DNA from: Fusarium oxysporum f. sp. lycopersici 4287
Taxonomy: Eukaryota > Ascomycota > Sordariomycetes > Hypocreales > Nectriaceae
DNA: 64,000 nt
Direction of reading: 5' to 3'
Assembly (NCBI RefSeq): GCF_000149955.1
Contig: NC_030988.1
Span: 4,416,380 to 4,480,379, forward strand
The position numbers and the translations under genes are program-made. Under the pieces are notes generated by a model. The model was not told the DNA's origin. It saw only the letters and a list, made by a program, of their open reading frames with translations, and did not search any database. Numbering within the stretch: the first letter of the stretch is position 1; every line of letters begins with the position of its first letter. Positions 10,145 to 20,551 of this stretch are shown piece after piece.

Positions 10145-12337
10145 CCATGCAGTACCCACCTGCCGGTCAGCGAAAAAAAAACAATTCCCCATACAAAATG
10201 TCAAACTTCACTTGCACAGTGCTTGGCCAAAATTGAAGTTATTTACATGAAACAGATTGTGTCTTACTGAGAGTTTCATGCTGTTTCATATTGGCATATT
10301 CATTTGTATTTTACACAAGCAGTTTGGTCGCATGGCACTAAGGTAAAATTTCTCAAATGTCTCCTTCATCACCCAGCCTCCCCGAAATTTCTTCAAATTT
10401 TTATCTATAGCAGCTTCCTTTAATCGCCTTGAAATTGCCTCAACAGTCCTATACAGAGAATGATGTCATTGAAGCTATACTGGATGTTACAGATAATCTC
10501 CTCTCGCAGCACCAGGCCGCCCAGAAGCATGGAATGCCCCAAACCACTCTGTCTGACCGATTAAGAGGCCTACCGTCAAAGCCCGAGGTCACCCAACCTG
10601 CCTAGCTGTTATACAAATCCCAAGAGGCTAGATTAGTTACATGGGATACTTCGACAAGAGGCCTTGGGCTATGCTCCTTCCCACAGTCAAGTTCGCGCCA
10701 CCGTAGCTGCCCCTGTTGAGATAGCAGGGCCGGGAAAGGCCTATCGGTGTACACTGGCTAGCCAGGTTTATTAAACGCCATCCAGAGATCGATACGAAGG
10801 TAGGAAAACGCCAGGAAGCTGCAAGGTTCAATTCTTTTACCCCAATGGCCGTCAATTGGTACTTTAATATCCGGGAGAGCGAATATGGCTGGATCAAGCC
10901 TGAGAACACGGTTAAGGTTGACGAGGGCGGTACCATGGCTGGTTTTGGTAGGTATTGGTCACTCTTGCTACAAACCTCACTAATCCACTAAAAACCTAGG
11001 CTTGCATTGCTTGGTTATTGGCAGTAGCGATCCCAGGAGGAAGGCCTTCCTCAAGGGCTCGCAGTGCCGCACTTGGACTACCTTTATCGAAGCCGTCACC
11101 GCAGATGGCCGTCTTCTGAAGCCTGGGATTATCTTTAAAGGCAAAGAGCTTCAGCAGCAGTGGTTTATAGACGAATGTTTAGAGAGCACCTTGACTGGTA
11201 TTATATCACGTCCGACAACGGCTGGACGGACAACCATATTGCAGTCGAGTGGCTCAAGGAGGTCTGTCTGCCTCAAACGCAACCAGCAGATGAGTCTGAT
11301 GCAAGGCTCATCATATTAGATGGCCATGGAAGCCATGTATCTGTGGGTGCCTACCTGTTCTAGATCGGAAATATCGCTGACGGCGCTGACCCTAAATCCA
11401 GGATGAGTGGATGGCTACGTGTTTTTTGAACAACGTATATTGCTGTTACTTGCCTGCACACTGCTCTCATGGCCTGCAGCCACTGGACAATGGTGTCTTT
11501 AATGCCTCCTATGCTGCCTATCGAAAAGAGCTGCAGAAACTCACCAGCCTGACCGATTCTGCGCCGGTGGACAAGGTCAATTTCATCAAGGCCTATGCCA
11601 GAGCCAGAGCAGTAGGTATGACGAAGAAAAACATCCTCTCAGGCTGGAGAGTGACGGGAAACTGGCCGATTTCACGACGGAAAGCGCTCCTGCATCCTGA
11701 GATTCAGTCGGACAAGAAAGAAACGACGCCTGGGTCACACGGCCACAGAGACGGGCAAGTCGACTCTGATCATACGCCAACGACCAGCCGCCACATCCGA
11801 GATATGGGGAAGAACAAGAGCCCATCAACAAGAAGGCGCTATTCTGTGATATCGAGAGGGTTTGAAGCTCAAGAGTCAAAGATCGCCTCTCTCGACACTA
11901 GAATAGCTAGTCTGGAGGAGGAAGTTGGCCGGTTGAGCAGAGGCAAGAAGAGGAAGGCGATACCGAATCCTAACAAAAGGTTCATGACATTGGCCGAAGC
12001 TCTAGTGGCTGGTGACGCTATTTCTGAGCCAAACGAAGCAATTGAAAGGGCAGATGCTGTTGAGGATGTGATCAAGGTAGGAGGGATGGAAGAAGATGAG
12101 AGGTCAAATTCGGAGGAGGAAGAATTAACTGTGGTACGCACGCGGGCAGGGCGTGAAGTTAGAAAACCGCGAGAATACTAAAATCCACTTAATTCTAAAA
12201 CGAAATACGAATATTATTTCACTCTTATTATTTTTGGTGGATTTCCTAAATCTGGTTGAAAAATTGCATTTTGTATGGGGAAATATTTCTTTTTCTTACC
12301 GGTTGGTGGGTATTACCGGTAGGTGGGTACTGCATGG
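10145..12337 (+). mobile_element. pogo/Fot-type (Tc1-mariner) DNA transposon
   Basis: A 2193-bp element is flanked by the TA target duplication (10143-10144 and 12338-12339). It carries terminal inverted repeats beginning CCATGCAGTACCCACCTGCC on the left and CCATGCAGTACCCACCTACC on the right (about 22 of 23 matching). A further inverted match (CCCCATACAAAAT) sits about 35-55 bp inside each end. The right end has a second copy of the ACCGGT..GGTGGGTA subterminal motif. It encodes the transposase described separately. Ends and duplication are intact although the transposase is decayed. Confidence 0.9.
10443..12181 (+). pseudogene. pogo-like DDD transposase, decayed
   Basis: The N-terminus has a psq-type helix-turn-helix (SQHQAAQKHGMPQTTLSDRL, about 10500-10560). 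The DDE domain keeps all three acidic residues: VDEGG (about 10920), ILDGHGSH (about 11310-11335) and QPLDNGVF (about 11480-11503). Two introns are inferred: about 10949-11000 (donor GTAGGT, branch ACTAAT, acceptor CCTAG) and about 11340-11402 (acceptor ATCCAG). The C-terminus holds ILSGWRVTGNWPISR and a coiled-coil, basic tail. A stop at 10603 and frameshifts before 10760 and near 11190 break the frame. Family knowledge: it cuts and pastes at TA. Confidence 0.8.
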
Positions 12338-12339
12338 TA

Positions 12340-13262
12340 ACAATGGGAATTACTGGCACTTCTATCATAATAGAAATTTGGTAGGCAATAAAGAACCTCC
12401 TGTTTGAGGCATTCCAATTGGACCAACCCCGCTGCCACCACGGGTATTGATGCTTAGGGGCACTGAGGAGATAGGGCTCGTAGTGGCAATGCTTGTGTGC
12501 TGTCGCGCTGGTACACTGCAGTTCGAACCGCTTTCTAGCGCTCCACCAATCGCTCGGTCAGCCATCACTAGTGGCCTTCTGTCATACTGATCTGATGATG
12601 GTACACCAACGTCATCCTTTCTAACGCCTTGTGACATCTCACATGTCTGGCTGGAGTATGCTAGGGAACTTCAGATACTATTGGATAATACTGACCGCAA
12701 TGACGGTTTGATGATTTGAGCCGCCTGCGGTGTGGTGATTTCACATGTTACTTTTGACAATTTGCTCATCGTATCATGACTGAAAACTATGATGGTACAC
12801 TCCAGGTCCTCTGAGGCCTAGGATGAGCGATATGCTCGGAGTCATTGGTTTCTCTCCAATGTCACCCCCGGCCCTGGCAGCAGGGTCACCATATGTTCGA
12901 TGACCCTTGGACCACGGCCATATTCACCATAAGCAAAAGTCAACATTGAATCACCAATCACACCTTCAACAATTAACACACATCCCTGCTCCACCATCAT
13001 AACCAAATCAAATAAACCTCCACCTGCCACGATGCTTTTCTCAACGCCAGCTTCTTGTTTTGTTGTCCTGTGGAACCACGCATCGCAGTCGTGCCTCATA
13101 TATCATACCACACGTAAGATACAGCTCTTCAACATCTATTTCTCCCAGGTTACATACGAAAAAGGACGACTAAAGCGCGAGCTCTCAACCAGTATCCAAT
13201 TATTTTCCTGCTGTTTCTGCTTGCATTCCGTCTACACTTGACCACCGCTCGCACGCAGACAC
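12340..13262. other. intergenic flank of pogo element
   Basis: A 90-codon open frame on the minus strand (12637-12365) ends just outside the transposon and is rich in Ser, Gly and Pro. It could be a gene tail but has no recognised domain. The rest shows no feature. Confidence 0.3.
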
Positions 13263-14343
13263 ATGGAGGCAAGATCAGACGTCATAAGTGCCCCGGCAAT
13301 GCCACTGCGATCGCGTAGTCCAACCCAGCAATATCGTGGTGTGACTTCCATCTGTTCGATTACTGAAGGAGATTCAACCTTACATACCTCCAAAGATAAT
13401 GGTATCTTCCAACCTTTCGGCAAGAATTTCAAGACTTTCACAGACTTGAAAGAATGCGCCAGGCGGATTTTGCGATTGAATACCCTGCCATCACAACCCA
13501 CTTCGAAAAAGAAGCCTCAGGGCGACCCTCAACATGGGAATCCCAATTGTACTGCAAACGAAAGGGTCACATTGAATCAACAACATACTGGAGGACTGAG
13601 CTGTGCTTCCTCTGCGACAACGCTCAGTTACGCTGCGATTGTTACAACCGATGTCGGTTCCGCCCAAAGAGGGGGAGAAAAGATACAGCAGCAGTCACGT
13701 CCGGCTATGCATTTATTTGGTGATCGTCGCAGCGCGAAAAAGCGGCCTTCGTTCAAGACTGTTCATTTTGACCCCAACTTGGAGCATGTACGCTACTTTT
13801 CAAACGCCGACAAACCACTGACATTAGGCGCAAGTCCATGATTTGTGAGCAGGAATCCACTCTCGGATGAACAGATAGCCAACCAGAAAGTAGCCTTGTC
13901 GCCTCAATGGGAAATCTTTACACCTAACTTCCGCGATGATGATTCGACCCGAAAGCCGATGGATGTCAGAGTCCAAAAATTCTATTTTTTCTAGTCGTCG
14001 CACGACTCTCTATGTCGGGACATAGTATGTCCGTATCGTGGTAGCTGACTTGGCCTTTGGAAAATTCATCATTTGCCGTTTTACGTGAGGTTATTGGAAG
14101 ACGGTCTCCGAAACCCCAGCGAAGTATTATCGCGCGTCAAGTTCTAGGAGTGTGCAAAATTACGTTAAGTTTGTTGTTGGCATTAGCCTCTTTGATGCGG
14201 ATGAGCTTGATTCGAGCCCTTTGTTCTTTTATGTGCGATACATCGTAAATGGTCAGGAATATTGGGATGATAACTCAGGCGTCAACTTCGAGGTGGATTT
14301 CAGAAGAAAGCTTGACTCGAAAGCAATATCATTTCAAGTATAA
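13263..14343 (+). pseudogene. GAC1-like PP1 regulatory subunit with CBM21, decayed
   Basis: The first 192 codons (13263-13841) form an open N-terminal region ending in KTVHFDPNLEHVRYF.NADKPL, the RVxF-type PP1-docking segment of fungal glycogen-targeting subunits. The reading then shifts frame: LSPQWEIFTPNF..D..RKPMDVRVQKF follows at about 13880-13990. VADLAFGKFIICRFT..YWKT follows at about 14045-14100, crossing stop codons. Finally SLFDADELDSSPLFFYVRYIVNGQEYWDDN.GVNF.VDFRRK closes the CBM21 carbohydrate-binding fold (14152-14320). At least two frame changes and two stops make it non-functional. The intact family member brings protein phosphatase 1 to glycogen synthase. Remaining identity over the whole CBM21 shows a former complete gene copy. 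Confidence 0.8.
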
Positions 14344-14429
14344 GCAAAGCACCAGAGCGTACGTTATGTGCAGCAGTGGACTCTATCAGGGGCCCTAATG
14401 AGCCTTTTCCAGGGGTCTGAGGCATACCT

Positions 14430-14540
14430 GGGCGTTGAGTTAACTCATGAGTTTCGTCTCTTCTAACTCACTCATATGAGTTACATACGGCCTAGCCATA
14501 ATTCGCTCATAATTTTAACTCAAACTCATCAGTCAACTCA
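14430..14540. repeat. cluster of ACTCAT/ATGAGT motifs
   Basis: Within about 110 bases the motif AACTCA(T) or its complement TGAGTT occurs about eight times, including the palindromes AACTCATGAGTT and ACTCATATGAGT. It lies next to a hAT C-terminal fragment and resembles the subterminal motif clusters of hAT ends. Confidence 0.5.
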
Positions 14541-14639
14541 CGTATAATGATCATGTCACATCGCCAGTTTCCCAAAATAGGAAGTTGGTGATAAGAATCT
14601 ATGGTATTGAAGTGCAGAGAATCGCCACGCTATTCAACA

Positions 14640-14927
14640 TCACTCATTTCTATATAGAGATCATCAGTACCAATGTCCGGATCACATGCTAGCCCCAGTC
14701 CACCGAGCCGAGTCCCCACAATATGCCCATTCCGCATCCAATTGCCAAGACACTCAACTTCCTGCAGCCGCTCGCACGCCATCGAGAGCCGGTCCCATGA
14801 TGCGGTCCTACGAGCGCCTGAGAAGGTCCTTTCTGGCCCTGCCGACTGAGGGCTTATCGAGAGTATATCGATGGCCATACAGCTAAGGCGTGGAAACTGC
14901 CGTCGTTGTTCAATGCGACACCACCAC
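14640..14927 (-). pseudogene. hAT transposase C-terminal fragment
   Basis: The open frame on the minus strand encodes WWCRIEQRRQFPRLSCMAID, then ILSISPQSAGPERTFSGARRT and the ECLGNWMRNG stretch. This is the hAT-family dimerisation domain. Everything upstream of the WWC block is missing: the next base belongs to the terminal inverted repeat of the neighbouring hAT element at 14928. It is therefore a remnant of an older element cut by the newer one or joined to it by recombination. Confidence 0.75.
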
Positions 14928-17785
14928 CAGCGCTCATCATATGTCAATCAAATCAACTTTGGCCCCGAAGTTGATTTGATTGACAGCCCTTGAGCTCAAA
15001 GTTGATTTGTTTGATTTGATTGATACCCTTTTCAATTCCGTGAGTGGAGACCCCTACCCGAAGTCATCCCCTCATGTACACCAACACTCAGCTACCCACC
15101 CAACTACCTAACCTTACTCCGCCCTGCCTGACCCAGTTCTTCAGGCATTGAAATGTTCCAATGTATCTGCGCCCATCGAGAGCCTCTGACATCAACGTCA
15201 GCTTCGCTAGGCTGAATTGTCTCTCACAATCGCTCGCCATCGCTGGAATAGCAAAGACATCCAGGGCAAAGCTGCTCAGTGAAGGAAACGAGGCCCTGTA
15301 GTCTCTCCACCATTCAATAGCATCCTGCGTATCCTGTGGCTCGAGACGGAGATACTTTTCGAGCTCGCTGACACTGCCACCCGTCGCAAACGCTTTCTTT
15401 GTCTTGCTATTAATACACTGAGTGTACTGATCATCCTCTTGACCTATCGTCCTTGGCGCTGCGTCGTACTTCGTTGTTTCCTCGCACAGTCCTTGGTTCG
15501 CGCCGTACCAACGGGTGAAGTAATCCTTGATTCCAGCCTTGGCATCACGAACCCAAGCGAGTTGCTCCTCAGACACCCAAGTCGCCTCTAACCAGCTGAT
15601 CCCGAACCTCGGGTGAAGAATGATTGCTGCCGCAAACAAGGGAGATTGTCCGAGCTTTTCATAATACTCATTCAGCTTCTTCCACCCGTTGTTGATTGAT
15701 GCCCGGATATAGGCTCGATGGTCCGCTGGTAATGTGCTCTTTTGCGACGTCTCGGACGCTGATCGTTTCTCCGCCGTAGAATAATCAGCCCGAGAATGCA
15801 GCGGTAAGGCAGATTCTACGAATCTCGGGGGTTGACTCCGCTGTGGTAGCACGTAAACCTCATCCTCCTCAAAGCGGGCAGGGAGACGGCGAACGCGGCT
15901 TGGCCGACCGTTGGACTCTCGGAAATTTGCTGATGTCATTGCAATCCGCTCCGCAGCATCCACTTGAGTTTCTCCCATCGTCTCCTCCGTAACCTCACTA
16001 TAGAAGACCTTCCAGTCCTCAAAATGCTCCAACAGATATTCCATTCCTATCAATACCTCCCATAGGCATCCATGGCTGTCTGTTCGCTCCGCTGCGGCGA
16101 TGAACGGATAAACTTGACAATGTTGCGAAGCTTCCCAATGGGTCCCTTCGTGCGCCAATGATCCAGGTCCTGCTCAACAAGACCGCGCATGCCGTTGATG
16201 TCAGACTCCAGCTCGAATGACTCGGCGTCTTTGCCAAACAGAAGGCACGCGCGACGAGATTGAGCGTGTGCCCATAGCATCGCATCGGCGGGATTTGATA
16301 TCAACCGGTCTCATCGATGGATCAAGCCGCTGGTACATATAGTACAGGCAAGTATCATTTGCCGTCATGTTATCAGAGATGGCACAGCCAACGCGCCCCT
16401 CAATCTCCCATTCGTGGACGATGTCGATCAGAGAACCGGCGAGGTTCTCGCCGCTATGAGCACCAAATTGACGACGCAGAGCCAGCAGACGGGATTGCTG
16501 ATGACCCAGTTGATCTATAAAGTGCGCAAATACAGCCATGGTTGCAAAGCGATTCGGTGACGTCCGGAGGTCGAAGCTAATGTGCACCGCTGTCAAAGCG
16601 TTGCGGAGCTCTGCTTTGATGGTATCCCGCTTTGCTTCAAAGAGTTGATGTATCTCTCTAGTGACAGAACTACCACTCCACGCCATCTGGAGTACTAAAC
16701 CACTTGTCGAAATGGTTGAAGATCTTCCGAAGAAAGCTGTGCTCGAAGATGGTGAATGGCACATCGCTATCAATGACGAACCCAACGCTTAGTTCTTGGA
16801 TGGCTTTTATTTTCGCCCTTGGTATGGCGCTCTGTTCAAGCAGGCGCCTTTTCGGTGTTGCACCAGAATAAATATCAATGACACCTTCATCACCAGGACT
16901 TGACTCGCTAGACTGGCTAGCTGGTGTGAACCGGTGAGCTCTACACAGGTCTGTCAGCTGCTGGATATCTTGTCAATGAGATTGAACGGGATAAGCACAG
17001 ACTTTCGAAGATGGTCCGCTGCGGAAGACGTGGCTTGCACCGAAAAGAACTCCGCTGCGCCTCTCATATCACATCGATTGCAGCACCAGACGTGACCTAT
17101 CGGTAGATCATGATAGTTCAGCCCGACTAGGAAGGTCCCGTGCGACCTAATCCAGCTCTTCCTGCCCTTTGCACCTTTTCGAGCTAACAAATCCTCCTGG
17201 ACGAAGCGACGGTTCTTCCAAGTAATCTTGGGCAGATTCTCAATGGTCGGTTTAGGAGGTAAAGCTCCAACGGCTGCTTTTTCCAACTACTTGGCGACCG
17301 TTTTAGGCTGAGACAATCGTGAGAAGACGGAAGAAGGAGGTACAGGGCAAGGTGTCAATGTTGTTGGCGGAAAGCCAGCTGGCGACGGGGAGAGTGGCGA
17401 GTTCGACATCCTACTGGTGAAATGGAATAAAAACCACGTGTAGAAGGGATTATTTTAATGGCGCGACATTGTTGGAAAACGTGTTCCACATTGCATACGC
17501 GCGGTGGGGTCATGTGTTAGATCACGATCGCAGATACTTAGCTTTGCCGCTAATCCACCCACTATTTGCGAGTAGACTTCCATCTGCGACTATCTAGTGT
17601 AGGGTAATGGCTCGGGAAGATCTGGATTTGCCTCGAGATTAGACGATCACATGATGCATATGTAATATGTCAATTATTTCAAATTTAGAAATGTGCGATT
17701 TGATTGGATTGGAAGGAAGAATTTGACGATTTGATTGATTTGATTGGGGTGATTGATTGATTGAGTTGACATATGATGAGCGCTG
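14928..17785 (-). mobile_element. hAT transposon with 20-bp perfect TIRs
   Basis: The left end begins CAGCGCTCATCATATGTCAA and the right end is its exact complement at 17766-17785. Subterminal zones at both sides are packed with TTGATTTGATTGA and its complement (14943-15030 and 17690-17765). The 2858-bp interval encodes a hAT transposase on the minus strand. The flanking octamers (ACCACCAC and GGCAAATC) do not match, so no target duplication is left. The left flank is a hAT fragment and the right flank a LINE fragment, which points to rearrangement after insertion. Confidence 0.8.
15088..17286 (-). pseudogene. hAT transposase with BED-type N-terminus, frameshifted
   Basis: Reading on the minus strand, the N-terminal zinc-finger region (W..C.RCD..G near 17090) is followed by a central RNase-H-like part with SFDLRTSPNRFA, HQQSRLLALRRQFG, GCAISDNMTANDTC and MRCYGHTLNLVARAF (about 16570-16220). 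After further sequence, WKKLNEYYEKLGQSPLFAAA, LHPRFGISW and the C-terminal dimerisation block SLSSFALDVFAIPAMASDCE complete the protein (15680-15120). The parts lie in different frames, with breaks near 16790, 16260 and 16060, so it is inactive. The domain order matches Ac-like/Restless-like hAT transposases of ascomycetes. Confidence 0.8.
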
Positions 17786-17789
17786 GGCA

Positions 17790-18390
17790 AATCAATAAAG
17801 TGTTATCAAGCAAACACATACTCTCCTAGCTTCGCACGGAGATGCCTAGAATAAATAACTACCTGGACAGGATTAGAGCAGCAGAATCGGAGATGTGTAA
17901 CTGTGGACAAACAGCCGAAATGATGGGACTCTTTCTATTCCGGTGTACGCAATGTGACGCGCAGCGAGATGGCATGGGACAACTCGGACAAAAAATAATG
18001 GGAAACTTCTCGTTCTTTGTGGGGGAAAGGCAGCATCGGATGGCCCTAGATGGGCACCTTGACTTACTCCCTGGACACGAAGAGACTCGATGCAAACCAA
18101 AATGGATGACTCACTGTTCAACCATATTTCGCGGCCAAATCTGACGATACCAACACCAAAGAGCCTCAATTTAGCAGACTAAGCTCTAGCTGCTAAGGAT
18201 AGGACCCTTGGAGTTACTGGCATTCGAGCAGGCCTGTCACATAAGGTCAAGCGAGGCGAGACCAAACCAGCAGCTCAGAGCCTGGGGCTTCCGGGAGACG
18301 CCAGCAGAAATGCTTAGGACTAGAAATAGCCTAGCGTGTTTGGCCCTAAGACTTTAGTCGTCCCAGGCGGAATAAATTCATTCGTTCATC
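17790..18390 (+). pseudogene. LINE 3' fragment (C-terminal Cys motif and 3' UTR)
   Basis: An open frame from 17842 to 18144 encodes RINNYLDRIRAAES, then MCNCGQTAEMMGLFLFRC and a GNFSFFVG block. This is the C-terminal region found after RNase H in Tad-like LINEs. It is followed by a 3' UTR-like segment ending GGCGGAATAAATTCATTCGTTCATC. The terminal bases differ from those of the 4.5-9.7 kb LINE, so it is another LINE subfamily. Reverse transcriptase and endonuclease are missing. Confidence 0.7.
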
Positions 18391-19453
18391 CTTACGTCAT
18401 ATTGACTTACCATTTCATCAATTCAATTCAAGTTACGGGCTAGAAGCGCCGTAATTCGATTCTCATGAAAATTGGCTTGAACTTGAATTAACCTCCGCGC
18501 TGGGTGCATCATACCACCGGCACGAGAACGCATAGAGGTACGACATTGCCGGGACTGAGTTCTCTACCGTTACATAATGGTTCGTTCATGTCGTAGACAC
18601 TCCTTTCCTGCCCACCCACCTTTTTTGCCCAACAAGTACAGTAGACCTAAGTGAGTGATGGTCTGGATCCGATATTAACAAACGATTTTTTAGACTTACA
18701 ATCGAGGACATCACGACAGATAGCATCGAGGATCGATTCAGATAACTAACGACAACGATTTCGACGATCTCCTTAGCTGCCACTCGACAAAAACTGTTAT
18801 AGAGACCCGGTCTGCATTGCGTACCAACTTCACTCGCTCAGTGTCAGACAATTGGCTCCACAGGGATCTGAGAGGGTATCGGTAAATTGATGAGAATTAT
18901 CTGAGGAGCAAGAACTCAATGACAAGATGCACCAAGTCGTGCAGCTATTTATACACAAATAAAAGCGTTACCTGTTCTGGGCAGTAGCAGCTGCCCTGCC
19001 GGCAGCTGCATTAGTGGGGCCAGGGCTTGATACGCGACAGTCAGCGAGCTTCTTGTCAATGCGGGACTTGGTAAACAAACTATTTGCAAACCACATCGAG
19101 ACAGCACCCAACTTCCACCGAACTCTGAAACCTTGAGGTCATGGCCCGCAGCCATCACCGGCCCCGCAAATGGCAGCAACCGTTTATTGACCAGCAAAAA
19201 CCTCTCATCTCTCATCTCTCATTCTCTCCGTTTTTCCCTATCATTTATCCTCCTCGTCTCCATTTCCTCTCCAGAGCCTTCCCTTGGCTAATCAAATCCT
19301 ACCTTACAACCTGATAGGGAATAATGACGTGCGATAAAATCGTTTTCAGTAGCCTCCAAAAGCTGATCCTCTTATACAGTGATACAGTTCGCAATCTCAT
19401 TCATACAATTATTCCCCCTGATCTCAACACTCTCGCCCACAAGCCCGCGCAGT
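18391..19453. other. intergenic and CDK promoter region
   Basis: No gene is seen. From about 19195 to 19275 a pyrimidine-rich tract (repeated CTCATCT, then CTCTCCGTTTTTCCC) precedes the kinase start by about 200 bases, as in many fungal promoters. Confidence 0.4.
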
Positions 19454-20551
19454 ATGGATAATTACCAGAAGTTAGAGAAGATTGGCCAAGGTACGACTGA
19501 CCCCTAGCGCTGCGGCCCTGGCCACCATTTATGCAGCCATCGTATTTTCTAATATATTCCTACTTAATTGCCGGACTAATTAAATCTACCAGGTGCCTGC
19601 GGTGCTATTTACAAGGCTCGTGATCTTGCCAATGGGGGACGAATTGTCGCATTGAAAAAAATCCGTCTCGAAGCCGAGGGCGAGGGTGTACCGAGCACTT
19701 CCATCCGGGAGATTTCTCTCCTCAAGGAATTGCAGCACCCTAACATCTTGCGTCTTCTGAACATCGTTCACGCCGATTACCACAAGCTTTACCTCGTTTT
19801 CGAATTCCTTGATATCGACCTGAAAAGGTACATGGAGACCTTACCGGCCAGTGACGGTGGACGAGGCAAGGTGCTTCCGGAGGGATCATCGGCATATCTC
19901 ATGCAATTAGGCATGAACGACACGGTGGTCAGAAAATTCATGTACCAACTTTGTGCTGGCGTTAAATACTGTCACTCCCACCGTATCTTGCACCGAGATC
20001 TGAAGCCCGCTAATCTCCTCATCGACAAGGAAGGAAATCTCAAGTTAGCCGATTTTGGGCTGGCACGAGCGTTTGGTGTGCCTCTGCGCCCATATACTCA
20101 CGATGTCGTGACGCTCTGGTACCGAGCACCTGAACTTCTACTGGGCGAAAAACAATACTCGACGGGTGTTGATATGTGGTCTGTCGGCTGTATATTTGCA
20201 GAGATGTGCACTCGAAAGCCGCTGTTTCCTGGTGACTCTGAGATTGATGAGATCTTTAAAATCTTCCGGTAAGTTTATAGCCCTCGCATATGCTGTGGGT
20301 GAGAGGTCTGAATTTGATGCTCTAGCAAATTGGGCACTCCTACGGAAGACGTATGGCCTGGAGTTACCTCGTACCGGGATTTCAAGTCCTCATTTCCTAA
20401 GTGGCAACGTAACTACGACCAGGCCCTCTGCAATAACCTCAACAAAGCAGGCCTCGAACTTCTCGATATGACGCTGATCTACAATCCGGCTAGACGCATT
20501 TCGGCTAAACAGGCCTGCAACCATCCTTACTTTGAGGACTTTCTTGCGTAG
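19454..20551 (+). CDS. CDK1/Cdc2-like kinase paralog lacking T14 and Y15
   Basis: Three exons (19454-19490, 19593-20268, 20326-20551) with canonical GT-AG introns of 102 and 57 nt give a 312-aa Ser/Thr kinase. Numbering matches CDK1. The glycine loop reads GQGACG at residues 11-16, so the inhibitory phosphosites Thr14 and Tyr15 are Ala and Cys. The catalytic Lys34 (VALKKI), PSTSIRE helix (Ala to Ser), HRDLKPAN loop (usual Gln to Ala), DFG and activation-loop [14 protein letters not shown] with its Thr are present. The filamentous-fungal insert [16 protein letters not shown] is also there. The frame is open and splice sites are good, so it is probably expressed. Two Cdc2 paralogs are known in Fusarium graminearum; this is a diverged extra copy. 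Confidence 0.9.

Noticed and set aside
12500..12560. tRNA-like GTTCGAACC segment
   Set aside because: No matching acceptor, D or anticodon arms could be folded around it.
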